Shown here: one piece after another, positions 32,953 to 41,684 of the stretch
How the letters are laid out: the number at the start of each line of letters is the position of its first letter
Position numbering within the stretch: the first letter of the stretch is position 1
Assembly: GCF_900230195.1 (NCBI RefSeq)
Contig: NZ_OCNE01000013.1
Span: 124,001-188,000 of the forward strand
Length of the DNA stretch: 64,000 bases
Source: Streptomyces zhaozhouensis
GTDB taxonomy: Bacteria; Actinomycetota; Actinomycetes; Streptomycetales; Streptomycetaceae
Direction: 5' to 3'
Notes under the pieces: model-generated
The model's database searches: none
What the model was told of the DNA's origin: nothing
Seen by the model: the letters and a program-made list of their open reading frames with translations, nothing else
Position numbers and translations under genes: made by a program

Positions 32953-33586
32953 GACGTGTCACTCCCGCCGTCGTGCGTTGACCGACCTCGACGGCCGGCT
33001 CGATGCCCTCGGGCAGGTAGACGTCGACGCGGGAGCCGAAACGGATCAGCCCGACCCGCTCGCCCTGCTCGACCTTGCAACCCTGGGGCACGTACGGCAC
33101 GATCCGGCGGGCCACGGCTCCGGCGATCTGCACCATCTCCAGGTCGCCGAGCTCGCTGTCGAAACGCCAGACGACGCGCTCGTTGTTGTCGCTCTCCTTG
33201 TCGAACGCGGGGACGTAGCCGCCGGGGATGTGCTGCACGGAGGCCACGGTGCCGGCGACCGGCGCGCGGTTGACGTGCACGTTCAACGGGCTCATGAAGA
33301 TCGCCACCCGCGTCCTGCCGTCCGGCCAGTCGGTGATGCTCTGCACCACCCCGTCGGCGGGGCAGATCACCCGGCCCTGGCCGATCTCCCTTTCCGGGTC
33401 GCGGAAGAACCACAGCATTCCGGCGGCCAGCGCGGTGGTCGGCACGGCGACGGTCGCCCAACGGGCGGAGCCGCGCGCCTTGACGAGGCTTACGGCCGCG
33501 GTGGCGACCGTGGGGAGCAGCCAGGCCGACGCACCTCGGGCCAGACGTACCCGGCCGCTGGGCAGAGAGGAAGAGCGGAGAGGCAT
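32939..33586 (-). CDS. psd: Phosphatidylserine decarboxylase proenzyme
   Basis: 215-residue membrane-associated, pyruvoyl-dependent enzyme of the short (archaeal/actinobacterial) type that forms phosphatidylethanolamine. Seen: one hydrophobic helix near the N-terminus, FFRDPER, CPADGVV, IFMSPLNVHVNRAP, and the self-cleavage site RFGSRVDVYLP, where the Ser becomes the pyruvoyl group. Start ATG 33586 has GAAGG before it. First gene of the psd-pssA operon; promoter at 33647-33675. Confidence 0.95.
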   Translation of the reverse strand: MPLRSSSLPSGRVRLARGASAWLLPTVATAAVSLVKARGSARWATVAVPTTALAAGMLWFFRDPEREIGQGRVICPADGVVQSITDWPDGRTRVAIFMSPLNVHVNRAPVAGTVASVQHIPGGYVPAFDKESDNNERVVWRFDSELGDLEMVQIAGAVARRIVPYVPQGCKVEQGERVGLIRFGSRVDVYLPEGIEPAVEVGQRTTAGVTRLDRD

Positions 33587-34251
33587 GAGAGACCTTCGTA
33601 GCGGAGAGTGCCGCACCCGTCAGAAGCGAAGCGGCTTACCTCCGATGCTATAGGCCCACGGCGGTAACTCGGCAAGCCAGCGGGCTCATCGGGGCTGCGC
33701 GGTGGCCGCGGGGCGCCGTCGTACGGGCGGATGAAAGGGATAATCCGCGCGGCCTTCCCGGGGCTTCAGGTCAAGATCGTCTTTGCTTTTCCGGTGCTTT
33801 CTTCACCGAGGGGCCACCGCGAGTGACATCCCGTGTGGGCTTGGTCACGCGCTTCTCCGGCGCGAGGCGCGGGGGAGAGGGCGGGGCGCGCCGCGGGAAG
33901 CCGCGCCCGGGACCCATGGGTTTCGGTCACGCGCGGATCGCTCTGCGTCGCCGTGCGCTGCGGCTTTGCGCAGGCGGGGCGGGTGCGGCGGCGGGCGGCG
34001 CGCGGTGCGGGGGCAGGGGGCGTGGGCTCCGCCGGGGTCGCGCCCCCGGGGGGCGGCGAGGGGGCGCGACGGGTGTGTGAAGGGGTCTGACGTGGCGATC
34101 CCGTGGGGAGGGTGACCCCGGCCCGCCGCGCGCTTCCCTCATCATCTGGTAAAAATCCCGGGCTTCGGCGTGGTGCGGTCCCCGAGGCCGCCGAAATGGC
34201 CGGAATGCGACGGTGACCGCCCGGTCCCGGGGCGCGGCCACCGCCGGCGGG
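33587..34251. other. Long intergenic region upstream of psd, low-complexity in part
   Basis: 665 bases. Besides the psd promoter it has a dyad GCGGAT-10-ATCCGC (33727-33748), a relatively AT-rich patch (33770-33810) and a G-rich stretch 33840-34080 in which three frames are open together. Their products are Gly/Arg-rich with no family sequence, so I call no gene. In related genomes, as I recall, metabolic genes of the ccr locus lie here, so it may mark a deletion. Confidence 0.5.
33647..33675 (-). promoter_or_regulatory. Housekeeping promoter of psd-pssA
   Basis: On the minus strand TTGCCG, 17 bases, TATAGC, about 60 bases before the psd start. A good fit to the HrdB (sigma-70) consensus TTGACA-N17-TATAAT. 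Confidence 0.6.
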
Positions 34252-35220
34252 CTACGCCTCAGGGGGCGTGAAGACCGAGGTGCGCCGCAGCCCGGCCGCC
34301 CGGCCCGCCCCGGCGACCACGAGCGCCATCTTGCGGCTGGCCTCGTCGATCATCTCCTCGCCCAGCATCACCGCGCCCCGCGCCCCGCCGGCGGCGGAGG
34401 TCGCGTGGGCGTAGGCGTCCAGGATCAGCTCCGCGTGGTCGTAGTCCGCCTGCGAGGGCGCGTAGACCTCGTTGGCCAGCGCGATCTGGTCCGGGTGCAG
34501 CACCCACTTCCCGTCGTAGCCGAGCGCCGCCGAGCGGCGGGCCGCCTCGCGGAAGCCCTCCGGGTCGCGGACCTGGAGGTAGGGGCCGTCGATCGCCTGG
34601 AGGCCGTGGGCGCGGGCCGCGAGCAGGATGCGCATCATGATGTGGTGGTAGGCGTCGGCCGGGTATCCGGGCGGCTGCTCGCCGACGACCAGGGTGCGCA
34701 TCGCCAGGGACGCCATCATGTCGGCAGGGCCGAGCACCAGCGTCTCCAGTCGGGGCGAGGCGGCGGCGATCGCCTCGACGTTCAGCAGCCCCCCGGCGTT
34801 CTCCAGCTGGGCCTCGATGCCGATCCGGCCGACCGGCAGGCCCACCGTCCGCTCGATCTGGGTGAGCAGCAGGTCGAGCGCCACCACCTGCTCCGCGCTC
34901 TGCGTCTTGGGCAGCAGCAGGCAGTCCAGCCGGTCGCCCGCGCCCTCCACCACGGTGATCACGTCGCGGTAGGTCCAGTGCGTGGTCCAGTCGTTGACGC
35001 GCACGACGCGGGTGCGCGCCCCCCAGTCGCCCTCGTTGAGCGCCTTCACCACCAACGCGCGCGCCCCCTCCTTGGCCGCGGGGGCGCAGGCGTCCTCCAG
35101 GTCGAGGAAGACCATGTCGGCGGGGAGGCCCTGCGCCTTCTCCAGAAAGCGCGGGTTGCTGCCAGGCACCGCCAGGCAGGAGCGGCGCGGTCGGGGGGCG
35201 GGCGCGGTGGTGTCGGTCAT
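34252..35220 (-). CDS. HpcH/HpaI aldolase, CitE/malyl-CoA-lyase-like
   Basis: 322-residue lyase of the citrate lyase beta / L-malyl-CoA lyase superfamily. Marks: RSCLAVPGSNPRFLEKAQGLPADMVFLDLEDACAP, RVVRVNDWTTHWTYRDV, LLLPKTQ, IGIEAQLENAGGLLNVE (metal-binding Glu), LGPADMMASL and KWVLHPDQIALAN. In streptomycetes this protein normally sits with crotonyl-CoA carboxylase/reductase and acts in the ethylmalonyl-CoA pathway, splitting beta-methylmalyl-CoA or malyl-CoA. Those partner genes are not present here. The TetR regulator of the same locus follows upstream. Confidence 0.9.
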   Translation of the reverse strand: MTDTTAPAPRPRRSCLAVPGSNPRFLEKAQGLPADMVFLDLEDACAPAAKEGARALVVKALNEGDWGARTRVVRVNDWTTHWTYRDVITVVEGAGDRLDCLLLPKTQSAEQVVALDLLLTQIERTVGLPVGRIGIEAQLENAGGLLNVEAIAAASPRLETLVLGPADMMASLAMRTLVVGEQPPGYPADAYHHIMMRILLAARAHGLQAIDGPYLQVRDPEGFREAARRSAALGYDGKWVLHPDQIALANEVYAPSQADYDHAELILDAYAHATSAAGGARGAVMLGEEMIDEASRKMALVVAGAGRAAGLRRTSVFTPPEA

Positions 35221-35322
35221 CGGGGCTTCCTCCGGCGAGCGGCGCGAACGGGAAGGACGGGCGGGGCCCGCGCCGTTGACCCTACGACGCCTCCGCGCGC
35301 GTCCCGTCGGCGCGGGGCCGCC

Positions 35323-36078
35323 TCAACCCCGCTGGTCCAGCGCCCGTTCGATGGCGCGCATCACCTCGGGCAGCGGCGCGTCCGTCCTGGCGACCGTGAC
35401 CAGCACCTCCCCGTCCGTGGTCGCCCGCGCGGCGGGCGGGCGCTGCCCGGCCGCCGACGGCAGGTCGCCGAAGGCGCGGCGCACGATGGTGAAGGCGTGG
35501 TCCAACGCGCTCTCCACGTCCCCCTGTCCGTCGCTGCGCAGCCAGCGGCGCAGCACGTGGTTGTGCGCGGTGACCACGGCCGAGGCGGCGACCTCGGCGA
35601 GCAGCGGCTCGTCGCCCAGGTGGGAGTGGTCGTCGTAGCGGGCCAACAGGTAGCGGGTGAAGAGGCGTTCGTACCGGGAGACGGAGGCGATCTCCCGTTC
35701 GCGCAGCGCCGGCACCTCGCGGGTCAGGCGGTAGCGGGCCACCGAGAGGGAGGGGGAGGCGGCGTACATCCGCATCACCTCCTTGATCCCGCGGCAGACC
35801 GTGTCGATCGGGTTCTCCTGCGCCGGCGCGCCGCGCAGCACGGCCTCGACCCGCTCCAGCGTGTCGTCGTGGTCGGGGAAGATCGCCTCTTCCTTCGAGC
35901 GGAAGTGCCGGAAGAAGGTCCGCCGCGCGACCCCGGCCGTCGCGGCGATCTCGTCGACCGTGGTCGCCTCGTACCCCTTGGTGGCGAACAGCTCCAGCGC
36001 GGCCGACGCGAGGTCGCCACGCACCTTCCGCCGCTGCGTGGAGTGCTGGCTGCGAGCGGACTTCACCGTGCGAGACAT
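35323..36078 (-). CDS. TetR-family regulator (ccr-locus type)
   Basis: 251 residues. HTH at about 23-60 (DLASAALELFATKGYEATTVDEIAATAGVARRTFFRHFRSKEEAIFPDHDDTL). The effector domain includes PIDTVCRGIKEVMRMYAASPSLSVARYRLTREVPALREREIASVSRYE and AASAVVTAHNHVLRRWL. I recall a near-identical regulator beside crotonyl-CoA reductase (ccr) in Streptomyces; ccr itself is missing here and a formaldehyde-dehydrogenase-type gene occupies the divergent position. ATG 36078 gives the usual length. Confidence 0.88.
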   Translation of the reverse strand: MSRTVKSARSQHSTQRRKVRGDLASAALELFATKGYEATTVDEIAATAGVARRTFFRHFRSKEEAIFPDHDDTLERVEAVLRGAPAQENPIDTVCRGIKEVMRMYAASPSLSVARYRLTREVPALREREIASVSRYERLFTRYLLARYDDHSHLGDEPLLAEVAASAVVTAHNHVLRRWLRSDGQGDVESALDHAFTIVRRAFGDLPSAAGQRPPAARATTDGEVLVTVARTDAPLPEVMRAIERALDQRG

Positions 36079-36198
36079 GCAAGGGAACGTACTCCATCCC
36101 CCGTGCGCCGTGCTCGGACACCGGCCGGTGAACGGCGTGGCCGGCCGTCGCCCCGCGCTCGGGTCGCCGCGCGGGGCGGGGCGCACTACCGTGGAACA

Positions 36199-36220
36199 TA
36201 ACGCATCAAAAAGGGCGTAA
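36199..36220. promoter_or_regulatory. Imperfect dyad, candidate TetR operator
   Basis: TAACGC, 10 bases, GCGTAA, in the divergent space between the TetR gene and the MDR dehydrogenase; five of six positions pair. Position fits an operator, symmetry is modest. Confidence 0.35.
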
Positions 36221-36243
36221 CCGCGCGTGTTCGGGAGGTTGCT

Positions 36244-37389
36244 GTGAAGGCGGTCGTGTACCAGGAGCCCTACTCCGTGACGGTCGAGGACGTCCCGGAC
36301 GCGCGGATCGAGGACCCGAACGACGTGGTCGTGCGGATCACCACGGCCGCGATCTGCGGGTCGGATCTGCACATGTACGAGGGCCGCACCGGCGCCGAGC
36401 CGGGCATCGTGTTCGGTCACGAGAACATGGGCGTGGTCGAGGAGGTCGGCCCCGGCGTCGCGCGGATAAGGAAGGGGGACCGGGTGGTCCTCCCGTTCAA
36501 CGTGGGGTGCGGCTTCTGCCGCAACTGCCTGGCCGGTGACACGGGCTTCTGCCTCACGGTCAACGAGGGCTTCGCCGGCGGCGCGTACGGCTATGTCTCG
36601 ATGGGCCCCTACCGGGGCGGGCAGGCCGAGTACCTGCGGGTGCCGTTCGCCGACTTCAACTGTCTGAAGCTGCCGCCCGGCGAGCAGTTCGAGGACGACT
36701 TCGCGCTGCTGGCCGACATCTTCCCCACCGGCTACCACGCCACGGAGCTGGCCGACGTCAGTCCGGGCGAGACGGTCTGCGTCTTCGGCGCGGGGCCGGT
36801 CGGCCTGATGGCCGCCTACTCGGCGCAACTGCGCGGCGCCTCGAAGGTGTTCGTCGTCGACCGGCAGCCCGACCGGCTGGCGCTGGCCGAGCGGGCGGGC
36901 GCGATCCCCGTCGACTTCTCGCAGGGCGACGCGGCCGAGCAGATCAAGGAGCTCAACGGCGGCGAGGGCACCGACAAGGGCATCGACGCGGTCGGCTACC
37001 AGGCCACCGCGCGGGAGGGCGAGGAGCAGCCGGCGCTCGTGCTCAACACCCTGGTCGACGCGGTGCGCGCGACCGGCGCGCTGGGCGTCGTGGGGCTCTA
37101 TCTCCCCGCAGACCCCGGCGGGCCGACCGAGAGCGCGAAGAAGGGCGAACTGCTCTTCCGGATGGGCGGGTTCTTCGAGAAGGGCCTGCGCATGGGCACC
37201 GGCCAGGCGGACGTCAAGCGCTACAACCGGCAGCTGCGGGACATGATCATCGCCGGCCGGGCCCAGCCCAGCTTCGTCGTCTCCCACCGGCTGCCCCTGG
37301 CCGAGGCGCCCGACGCCTACCGCCACTTCGACAACCGGGACCCGGGCTGGACCAAGGTGCTGCTGAAGCCGGACCTGGCCGCGGCCTGA
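36244..37389 (+). CDS. Zinc MDR dehydrogenase, glutathione-independent formaldehyde dehydrogenase type
   Basis: 381-residue NAD-dependent alcohol/aldehyde dehydrogenase. Catalytic zinc: Cys38 in AAICGSDLHMYEGR and the GHENMG histidine-glutamate. Structural zinc cysteines: CGFCRNCLAGDTGFC. Rossmann motif FGAGPVGL. The insertion GYVSMGPYRGGQAEYLRVPFADFNCLKLP and DIFPTGYHATELADV are diagnostic of the formaldehyde dismutase/GSH-independent formaldehyde dehydrogenase branch. GTG start with GGGAGG before it. It may be controlled by the divergent TetR. Confidence 0.9.
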   Translation: MKAVVYQEPYSVTVEDVPDARIEDPNDVVVRITTAAICGSDLHMYEGRTGAEPGIVFGHENMGVVEEVGPGVARIRKGDRVVLPFNVGCGFCRNCLAGDTGFCLTVNEGFAGGAYGYVSMGPYRGGQAEYLRVPFADFNCLKLPPGEQFEDDFALLADIFPTGYHATELADVSPGETVCVFGAGPVGLMAAYSAQLRGASKVFVVDRQPDRLALAERAGAIPVDFSQGDAAEQIKELNGGEGTDKGIDAVGYQATAREGEEQPALVLNTLVDAVRATGALGVVGLYLPADPGGPTESAKKGELLFRMGGFFEKGLRMGTGQADVKRYNRQLRDMIIAGRAQPSFVVSHRLPLAEAPDAYRHFDNRDPGWTKVLLKPDLAAA

Positions 37390-37490
37390 ACCGGTGGCGG
37401 CCCAACGGGCTCCACCGCCCCCAGAACCGGCGCGGGCGACCACGGCTCCCCACCCCTTCCGTGGGCCGTCGCCGCCCGTGCCGCACCTCG

Positions 37491-37525
37491 GCCCCGCCCC
37501 GGGCCGGTCAGCCCCGGGGCGGGGC
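37491..37525. terminator. Bidirectional terminator
   Basis: Perfect 13-bp stem GCCCCGCCCCGGG/CCCGGGGCGGGGC with a 9-base loop between the convergent MDR dehydrogenase and serine hydrolase genes. Confidence 0.75.
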
Positions 37526-37549
37526 GCTCGCGCGCTCCGGCTCGGTGGG

Positions 37550-38791
37550 TCAACGCCCGTCGGAGCAGAGGGCGTTGTCCACCATCTCGCGGGCCGCCTC
37601 GCTCTGGGCGGCGTTCCGCTCGGGGTCGCCGAAGCGCACCGTGAAGATCGCCGAGCTGGCCGCCGTCGCACCGTCCTCGGTGACCGCGCCCTCGGACGCC
37701 GTGCCGAACGACGTCCCGCCGTGGAACCACAGGCCCGCCTCGTCCTCGCCGCACCGCGGGGCCCAGGCCAGGCCGAGCCCGTACTCGGCGCCGTCCCCGA
37801 ACTCCGGCGCCGGAACGGTGCGCCGCATGTCGGCGAGCCGTTCCTCCGACAGCAGGGTGCCGTCCATCAGCGCCCGCAGGAAGGTGTTCATGTCGTCCGG
37901 CGTGCTGATCAGCGCGCCGTCGGCGCCGGCGTCCGTCCCCAGGGTGGTGTCGGTCAGCTCCTCCTGCCCGGGGAACTGGACGTACGCGTGGGCGGTCGGC
38001 TGCGGCACGTAGGCGGAGCTGCCGGGGGAGAGCGTGCGCTCCAGGCCGAGCGGGGCGATGATCCGGTCGTGCGCCTCCTGCTCCCAGGAGTGCCCGGTGA
38101 CCTGCTCGATGATCATGCCGGCGAGCACGTAGTTGGTGTTGGAGTACGCCCACCGGGTCTCGCCGGCCGGGTCCTCCGCGTCCGGCAGCCAGCCGGGCGG
38201 CTGGGTCATCGCGAGGGCGACCATCTCCTCGGCGGTCATCTGCGCGAAGCGGCCCTCGTGGTGGCCCTCGGGCGTCAGCGCCTCCGGGTCGCTGAAGACC
38301 ACGTCGGTGTAGTTGGCCAGTCCGCTGGTCTGGCGCAGCAGGTTCTCCACCGTGATCCGCGAGCCGTCGTTGCCCTCGCCGGTCACGACGCCGGGCAGCC
38401 ACCGCTCCACGGTGTCGGAGAGCGAGACCTTCCCCTCGTCGACGAGTTGGAGCAGCACCGTGGAGACGAAGGTCTTGGTGTCGCTGCCTATCCGGTAGTA
38501 CGGGGACCACGGCACCGGCTGCTCGCCGCCCAGTTCGGCCACCCCGGCACGCGCCCGCTCGGTCCGGCCGTCGGCGGCGCCGACCTCCACCGTCAGCCCG
38601 GTCGCCCCCGTCTCCACCACGGCCTCCGCGTCCCGCTGCAGCGGGGACTCCGCGCCGGCCTCCGCGCCGCCGCGGGGCAGTCCGAACGCCGATCCCTGCG
38701 GCGCGACCACCATGGCCGCGCCCGTGGCCAGCACGCCCGCCCCCGCGGTGAGCGCCCACGCCTTGGTCATCCGTCCGCCGAACCGCGCCAT
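37550..38791 (-). CDS. Secreted serine hydrolase, beta-lactamase/DD-peptidase class C type
   Basis: 413 residues with an N-terminal signal or anchor helix (ALTAGAGVLATGAAMVVA). The serine-active motifs are SxxK at Ser103-Lys106 in IGSDTKTF, YSN in RWAYSNTNYVLAG and HGG in LWFHGGTSFG. This is the beta-lactamase-related group (COG1680) to which streptomycete D-Ala-D-Ala carboxypeptidases and esterases belong; which of these it is cannot be decided. Exported, so it probably acts on peptidoglycan or external esters. GAGGAATG precedes the ATG. Confidence 0.9.
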   Translation of the reverse strand: MARFGGRMTKAWALTAGAGVLATGAAMVVAPQGSAFGLPRGGAEAGAESPLQRDAEAVVETGATGLTVEVGAADGRTERARAGVAELGGEQPVPWSPYYRIGSDTKTFVSTVLLQLVDEGKVSLSDTVERWLPGVVTGEGNDGSRITVENLLRQTSGLANYTDVVFSDPEALTPEGHHEGRFAQMTAEEMVALAMTQPPGWLPDAEDPAGETRWAYSNTNYVLAGMIIEQVTGHSWEQEAHDRIIAPLGLERTLSPGSSAYVPQPTAHAYVQFPGQEELTDTTLGTDAGADGALISTPDDMNTFLRALMDGTLLSEERLADMRRTVPAPEFGDGAEYGLGLAWAPRCGEDEAGLWFHGGTSFGTASEGAVTEDGATAASSAIFTVRFGDPERNAAQSEAAREMVDNALCSDGR

Positions 38792-39061
38792 GAGTCCATT
38801 CCTCTTCTGTCCGTGCCGTGCGGCGCCCTCCCGGGCCCCGCCCTTCCGTGTGACACCACGTTAAGAAGACGCGGGGCGGCGAACCATGCGGTCCGCCCGC
38901 CTCTCCCAGGTGGTGTTAACCCCCCGTCCGTGGTGCTGGTGGGACCCGTCGGCGCGTCCGGGTGGGGCGGGTTGCCGCTTCGGCAACGTCGCTTGGGCGG
39001 CGGTGCGGCGCGGGGCGATGCTCGGGGCGACCGTCTCCGCGAACCGACCCAGGAGGCCGCC

Positions 39062-40072
39062 ATGGCGCCCCGTTCCGTGACCTCCCCCGCCGCCGCGCGG
39101 CGCCGCCTGCTGGAGCTGCCGGGCGGGCGGGTGCATCTGGTGGAGCAGGGGGAGGGGCCGCTGGTCCTGCTGCTGCACGGCTTCCCCGAGTCCTGGTACT
39201 CCTGGCGCCACCAGCTGCCGGCGCTCGCCGCCGCCGGCTACCGGGCCGTCGCCGTGGACGCGAGGGGGTACGGCCGCTCCTCGCGGCCGGCGTCCGCCGA
39301 CGCCTACCGGGCGGTCGCGCTGGTCGGCGAGACCGTGCGGCTGGTCAGGGAGTTGGGCGAACGGCGGGCCGTCCTGGTGGGACACGACTGGGGGGCGACG
39401 CTCGCCGGCCAGGCGGGACTGCTGCGGCCCGAGGTCTTCCCCGCGGTGGCGCTGCTCGGCGTCCCCTACACCCCGCCGGGCGGGCCCCGGCCCTCGCGGG
39501 TCTTCGCCGCGATGCCGGGGGAGGACGAGTTCTACGTGCCCTACCTCCAGCGCCCCGGGGTGGCGGAGGCGGAGATCGAGCGGGACGTGCGGGGGTGGCT
39601 CGCCGGGTTCTACACCTCGCTCTCCGGCGGCCGGGCCCCGGCGGAAGGGCCGGGCCCGTACTTCGTGCCGCGCGGCGGCGAGATGCGCGCGCGCTTCACC
39701 GGGGGGCCGCTTCCCTCCTGGCTCGCCGAGGAGGAACTGGACGTCTACGCCGGCGAGTTCGAGAGGACCGGCTTCTTCGGCGCGCTCGCCCGCTACCGGA
39801 ACATGGACCGCGACTGGGAGGACCTGGCCGCCTGGGAGGGCGAACCCCTGCGCCAGCCGACGCTCTTCGTCGCGGGCGCCGAGGACGCCTCGCTGCGCTG
39901 GCTGGCGGAGGCCGTCGACGCGTTCGAGCAGACCCTGCCCGCGCTGACGGGCAGGCACCTGCTGGACGGCTGCGGCCACTGGGTGCAGCAGGAGCGGCCG
40001 GAGGAGGTCAACGAGCTGCTGCGCGGATGGCTGGCCGACGTGACCGCGGGGTGGGGGACGGGCCGCCCCTGA
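39062..40072 (+). CDS. Alpha/beta hydrolase, epoxide-hydrolase-like
   Basis: 336 residues. HGFPESWYSWRHQL is the oxyanion-hole segment, GHDWGA holds the nucleophile Asp109, and DGCGHWVQQERPEEVN the catalytic His. A cap domain sits between (YVPYLQRPGVAEAEIE, FYTSLSGG). Asp as nucleophile separates it from Ser-esterases and fits soluble epoxide hydrolases. AGGAGG stands before the ATG. The stop codon lies inside the first unit of a 32-base tandem repeat. Confidence 0.92.
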   Translation: MAPRSVTSPAAARRRLLELPGGRVHLVEQGEGPLVLLLHGFPESWYSWRHQLPALAAAGYRAVAVDARGYGRSSRPASADAYRAVALVGETVRLVRELGERRAVLVGHDWGATLAGQAGLLRPEVFPAVALLGVPYTPPGGPRPSRVFAAMPGEDEFYVPYLQRPGVAEAEIERDVRGWLAGFYTSLSGGRAPAEGPGPYFVPRGGEMRARFTGGPLPSWLAEEELDVYAGEFERTGFFGALARYRNMDRDWEDLAAWEGEPLRQPTLFVAGAEDASLRWLAEAVDAFEQTLPALTGRHLLDGCGHWVQQERPEEVNELLRGWLADVTAGWGTGRP

Positions 40073-40143
40073 CGCGTCACGCACGGGGGACGGACCGTCC
40101 CTGACGCGTCACGCACGCGGGACGGGCCGCCCCTGACGCGTCA
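40048..40143. repeat. Three 32-base tandem repeats across two convergent stop codons
   Basis: Units 40048-40079, 40080-40111 and 40112-40143, each ending in the palindrome TGACGCGTCA; units 2 and 3 differ at few positions, unit 1 differs more in its first six bases. Each unit also has a GGGACGG/CCGTCCC-like dyad. The stop of the epoxide hydrolase (TGA) is in unit 1 and that of the convergent oxidoreductase in unit 3. Confidence 0.85.
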
Positions 40144-40764
40144 CGCCGGTGGTGCGCCGGCCCGCACCGCTTCGCCGACCGCCCGCACGGCGCGCGCGAC
40201 ACTCTCCTCCGTGGCCTCGGAGGACGGCTGCTCGGAGTCGTGGACGAACGCGGTGGCGCCACGGCGGCTCCCGACGTAGTCGACGAGCCCGTGCTCGATC
40301 TGCGTCCGCAGCGCCCGTTCGTAGCCGTGGCGCTCCCAGGCGCCGGAGTCGGCGCCGGCGATGGGCACCAGATGTGTGGTGAGCCGCTGGAGCATCGGGC
40401 GCGGCCCCGCCTTGGTCGTGTAGGCGAAGGCCCAGCCGTTGACGAAGACCCGGTCGATCCATCCCTTGAGCAGCGCCGGCATGGACCACCAGTACACCGG
40501 AAAGACCAGGACCAGATGGCTGGCGCCCTCCAGCCGGCGGTGCTCGCGGGCGACGTCGGCGGGGTGGCCGCCCTCCCGGTAGGCGAGGCGGTCCTCGGGG
40601 GTGTACCTGGGGTCGAACCCCTCCCGGTACAGGTCCGCCACCTCGACGGGCCCGGGGGCCAGGGCGGAGGCGAGGCGTTCCGCCACGTGGTGGGTCAGGG
40701 AGGCGGGGTCCGGGTGCGCGGTGACCAGCAGGGTCCGCGCGTCGTGGTCGGTCGCGTGCGTCAT
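40141..40764 (-). CDS. NAD(P)H:quinone oxidoreductase, flavodoxin-like fold
   Basis: 207 residues. LLVTAHPDPASLTHHVAERLASAL at the N-terminus is the FMN/FAD phosphate-binding loop, ADLYREGFDPRYT the second, and LVFPVYWWSMPALLKGWIDRVFVNGWAF the typical quinone/dinucleotide site of the MdaB/KefF/NQO family. It reduces quinones or similar electrophiles by two electrons. The gene ends in the tandem repeat shared with the convergent epoxide hydrolase. A second member of the family lies at 45927-46736. Confidence 0.9.
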   Translation of the reverse strand: MTHATDHDARTLLVTAHPDPASLTHHVAERLASALAPGPVEVADLYREGFDPRYTPEDRLAYREGGHPADVAREHRRLEGASHLVLVFPVYWWSMPALLKGWIDRVFVNGWAFAYTTKAGPRPMLQRLTTHLVPIAGADSGAWERHGYERALRTQIEHGLVDYVGSRRGATAFVHDSEQPSSEATEESVARAVRAVGEAVRAGAPPA

Positions 40765-40861
40765 GGGGACCACGGAACACGAGAAGGGCGCGCACTCCCA
40801 TGGGTGTGCGACCGCGATGCCTTCGCGCGCGTCCGGCCGGCCCCTTCCGGTGGCGCGACGC

Positions 40862-40898
40862 CCTCCCCCGCCCCGCGCGCCGCGCGGGGCGGGGGAGG
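40862..40898 (-). terminator. Very strong hairpin terminator after the SDR gene
   Basis: Two perfect 18-base arms (CCTCCCCCGCCCCGCGCG and its complement) around 1 base, starting 19 bases past the SDR stop on the minus strand. In practice a 16-bp stem with a 5-base loop. Confidence 0.75.
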
Positions 40899-40916
40899 TG
40901 CGGGGTCGCGCGCGCC

Positions 40917-41666
40917 TCAGATCTGGTTGGCGCCGCCGTCGACGTACAGGTTGGCGCCGAGGACGAAAGCGCTGTCCCGGGAGGCGAGGAAGGCCACCGC
41001 GGCGGCGGCCTCCTCCGGGTCCCCGACCCTGCCGATCGGGAGCTCGGACCCCATCTGCGCCTTGTAGGCGGCCGCGTTCTCCTCGCCGACGAGTTCGGTG
41101 ACGCCGGAGGTGTCGATCGGCCCCGGTGAGATGGCGTTGACGCGGATGCCCCGGCCGGTGAGCTCGTTGGCCCAGGTCCGCGCGAAGGAGCGGACGGCGG
41201 CCTTGGACGCCGCGTACACGCCGAACGCCGGCGCGCCGCGGTCGGCGGCCGTGGAGGCGTTCAGGATGACCGAGGCGCCGTCGTTGAGGAGCGGCAGCGC
41301 CTTTTGCACGGTCAGCAGCGTGCCCTTGACGTTCACCGCGAAGACGCGGTCCAGCTCCTCGACGGTGACCTGCTCCAGTGTCGCGAACGACGCGGTGGCC
41401 GCGTTGGCGAACAGCACGTCCAGGCCCCGGCCGCGCGCGCTGACCGCCTCGTAGAGCCGGTCCAGGTCGGCCGGGTCGGTGATGTCGCCCGGCACCGCGG
41501 TGACCGAGGGGCCGATGGTCTCCACCGCCTCCTTGAGCTCGGCCTCCCGCCGGCCGGTGATGAACACGTGCGCCCCCTCGGCCACCAGCCGCGCCGCCGT
41601 CGCCCGGCCGATGCCCCGCGTGCCGCCGCCCGTGACGACGGCCGTCCTGCCTTCGAGCGTTCCCAT
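40917..41666 (-). CDS. SDR oxidoreductase under TetR control
   Basis: 249-residue classical SDR. TGGGTRGIGRATAARLVAEG gives the coenzyme site, with a basic residue after the second strand (TGRREAEL) that suggests NADP(H). NAAT replaces the usual NNAG. Catalytic Ser-Tyr-Lys in NASTAADRGAPAFGVYAASKAAV. The C-terminal FVLGANLYVDGGANQI is usual. Faces the TetR gene over two identical operators; such pairs typically handle aldehydes, quinones or other reactive compounds. Confidence 0.92.
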   Translation of the reverse strand: MGTLEGRTAVVTGGGTRGIGRATAARLVAEGAHVFITGRREAELKEAVETIGPSVTAVPGDITDPADLDRLYEAVSARGRGLDVLFANAATASFATLEQVTVEELDRVFAVNVKGTLLTVQKALPLLNDGASVILNASTAADRGAPAFGVYAASKAAVRSFARTWANELTGRGIRVNAISPGPIDTSGVTELVGEENAAAYKAQMGSELPIGRVGDPEEAAAAVAFLASRDSAFVLGANLYVDGGANQI

Positions 41667-41684
41667 GGTGTGACCCCTCCCGTA

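Noticed and set aside
33783..34115. Three overlapping plus-strand frames in the psd upstream region
   Set aside because: All are Gly/Arg/Ala-rich, open together in three frames, and lack a ribosome-binding site; composition alone explains them.
40048..40143. Tandem repeat as a CRISPR array
   Set aside because: Units touch each other directly with no unique spacers, and no cas genes are present.
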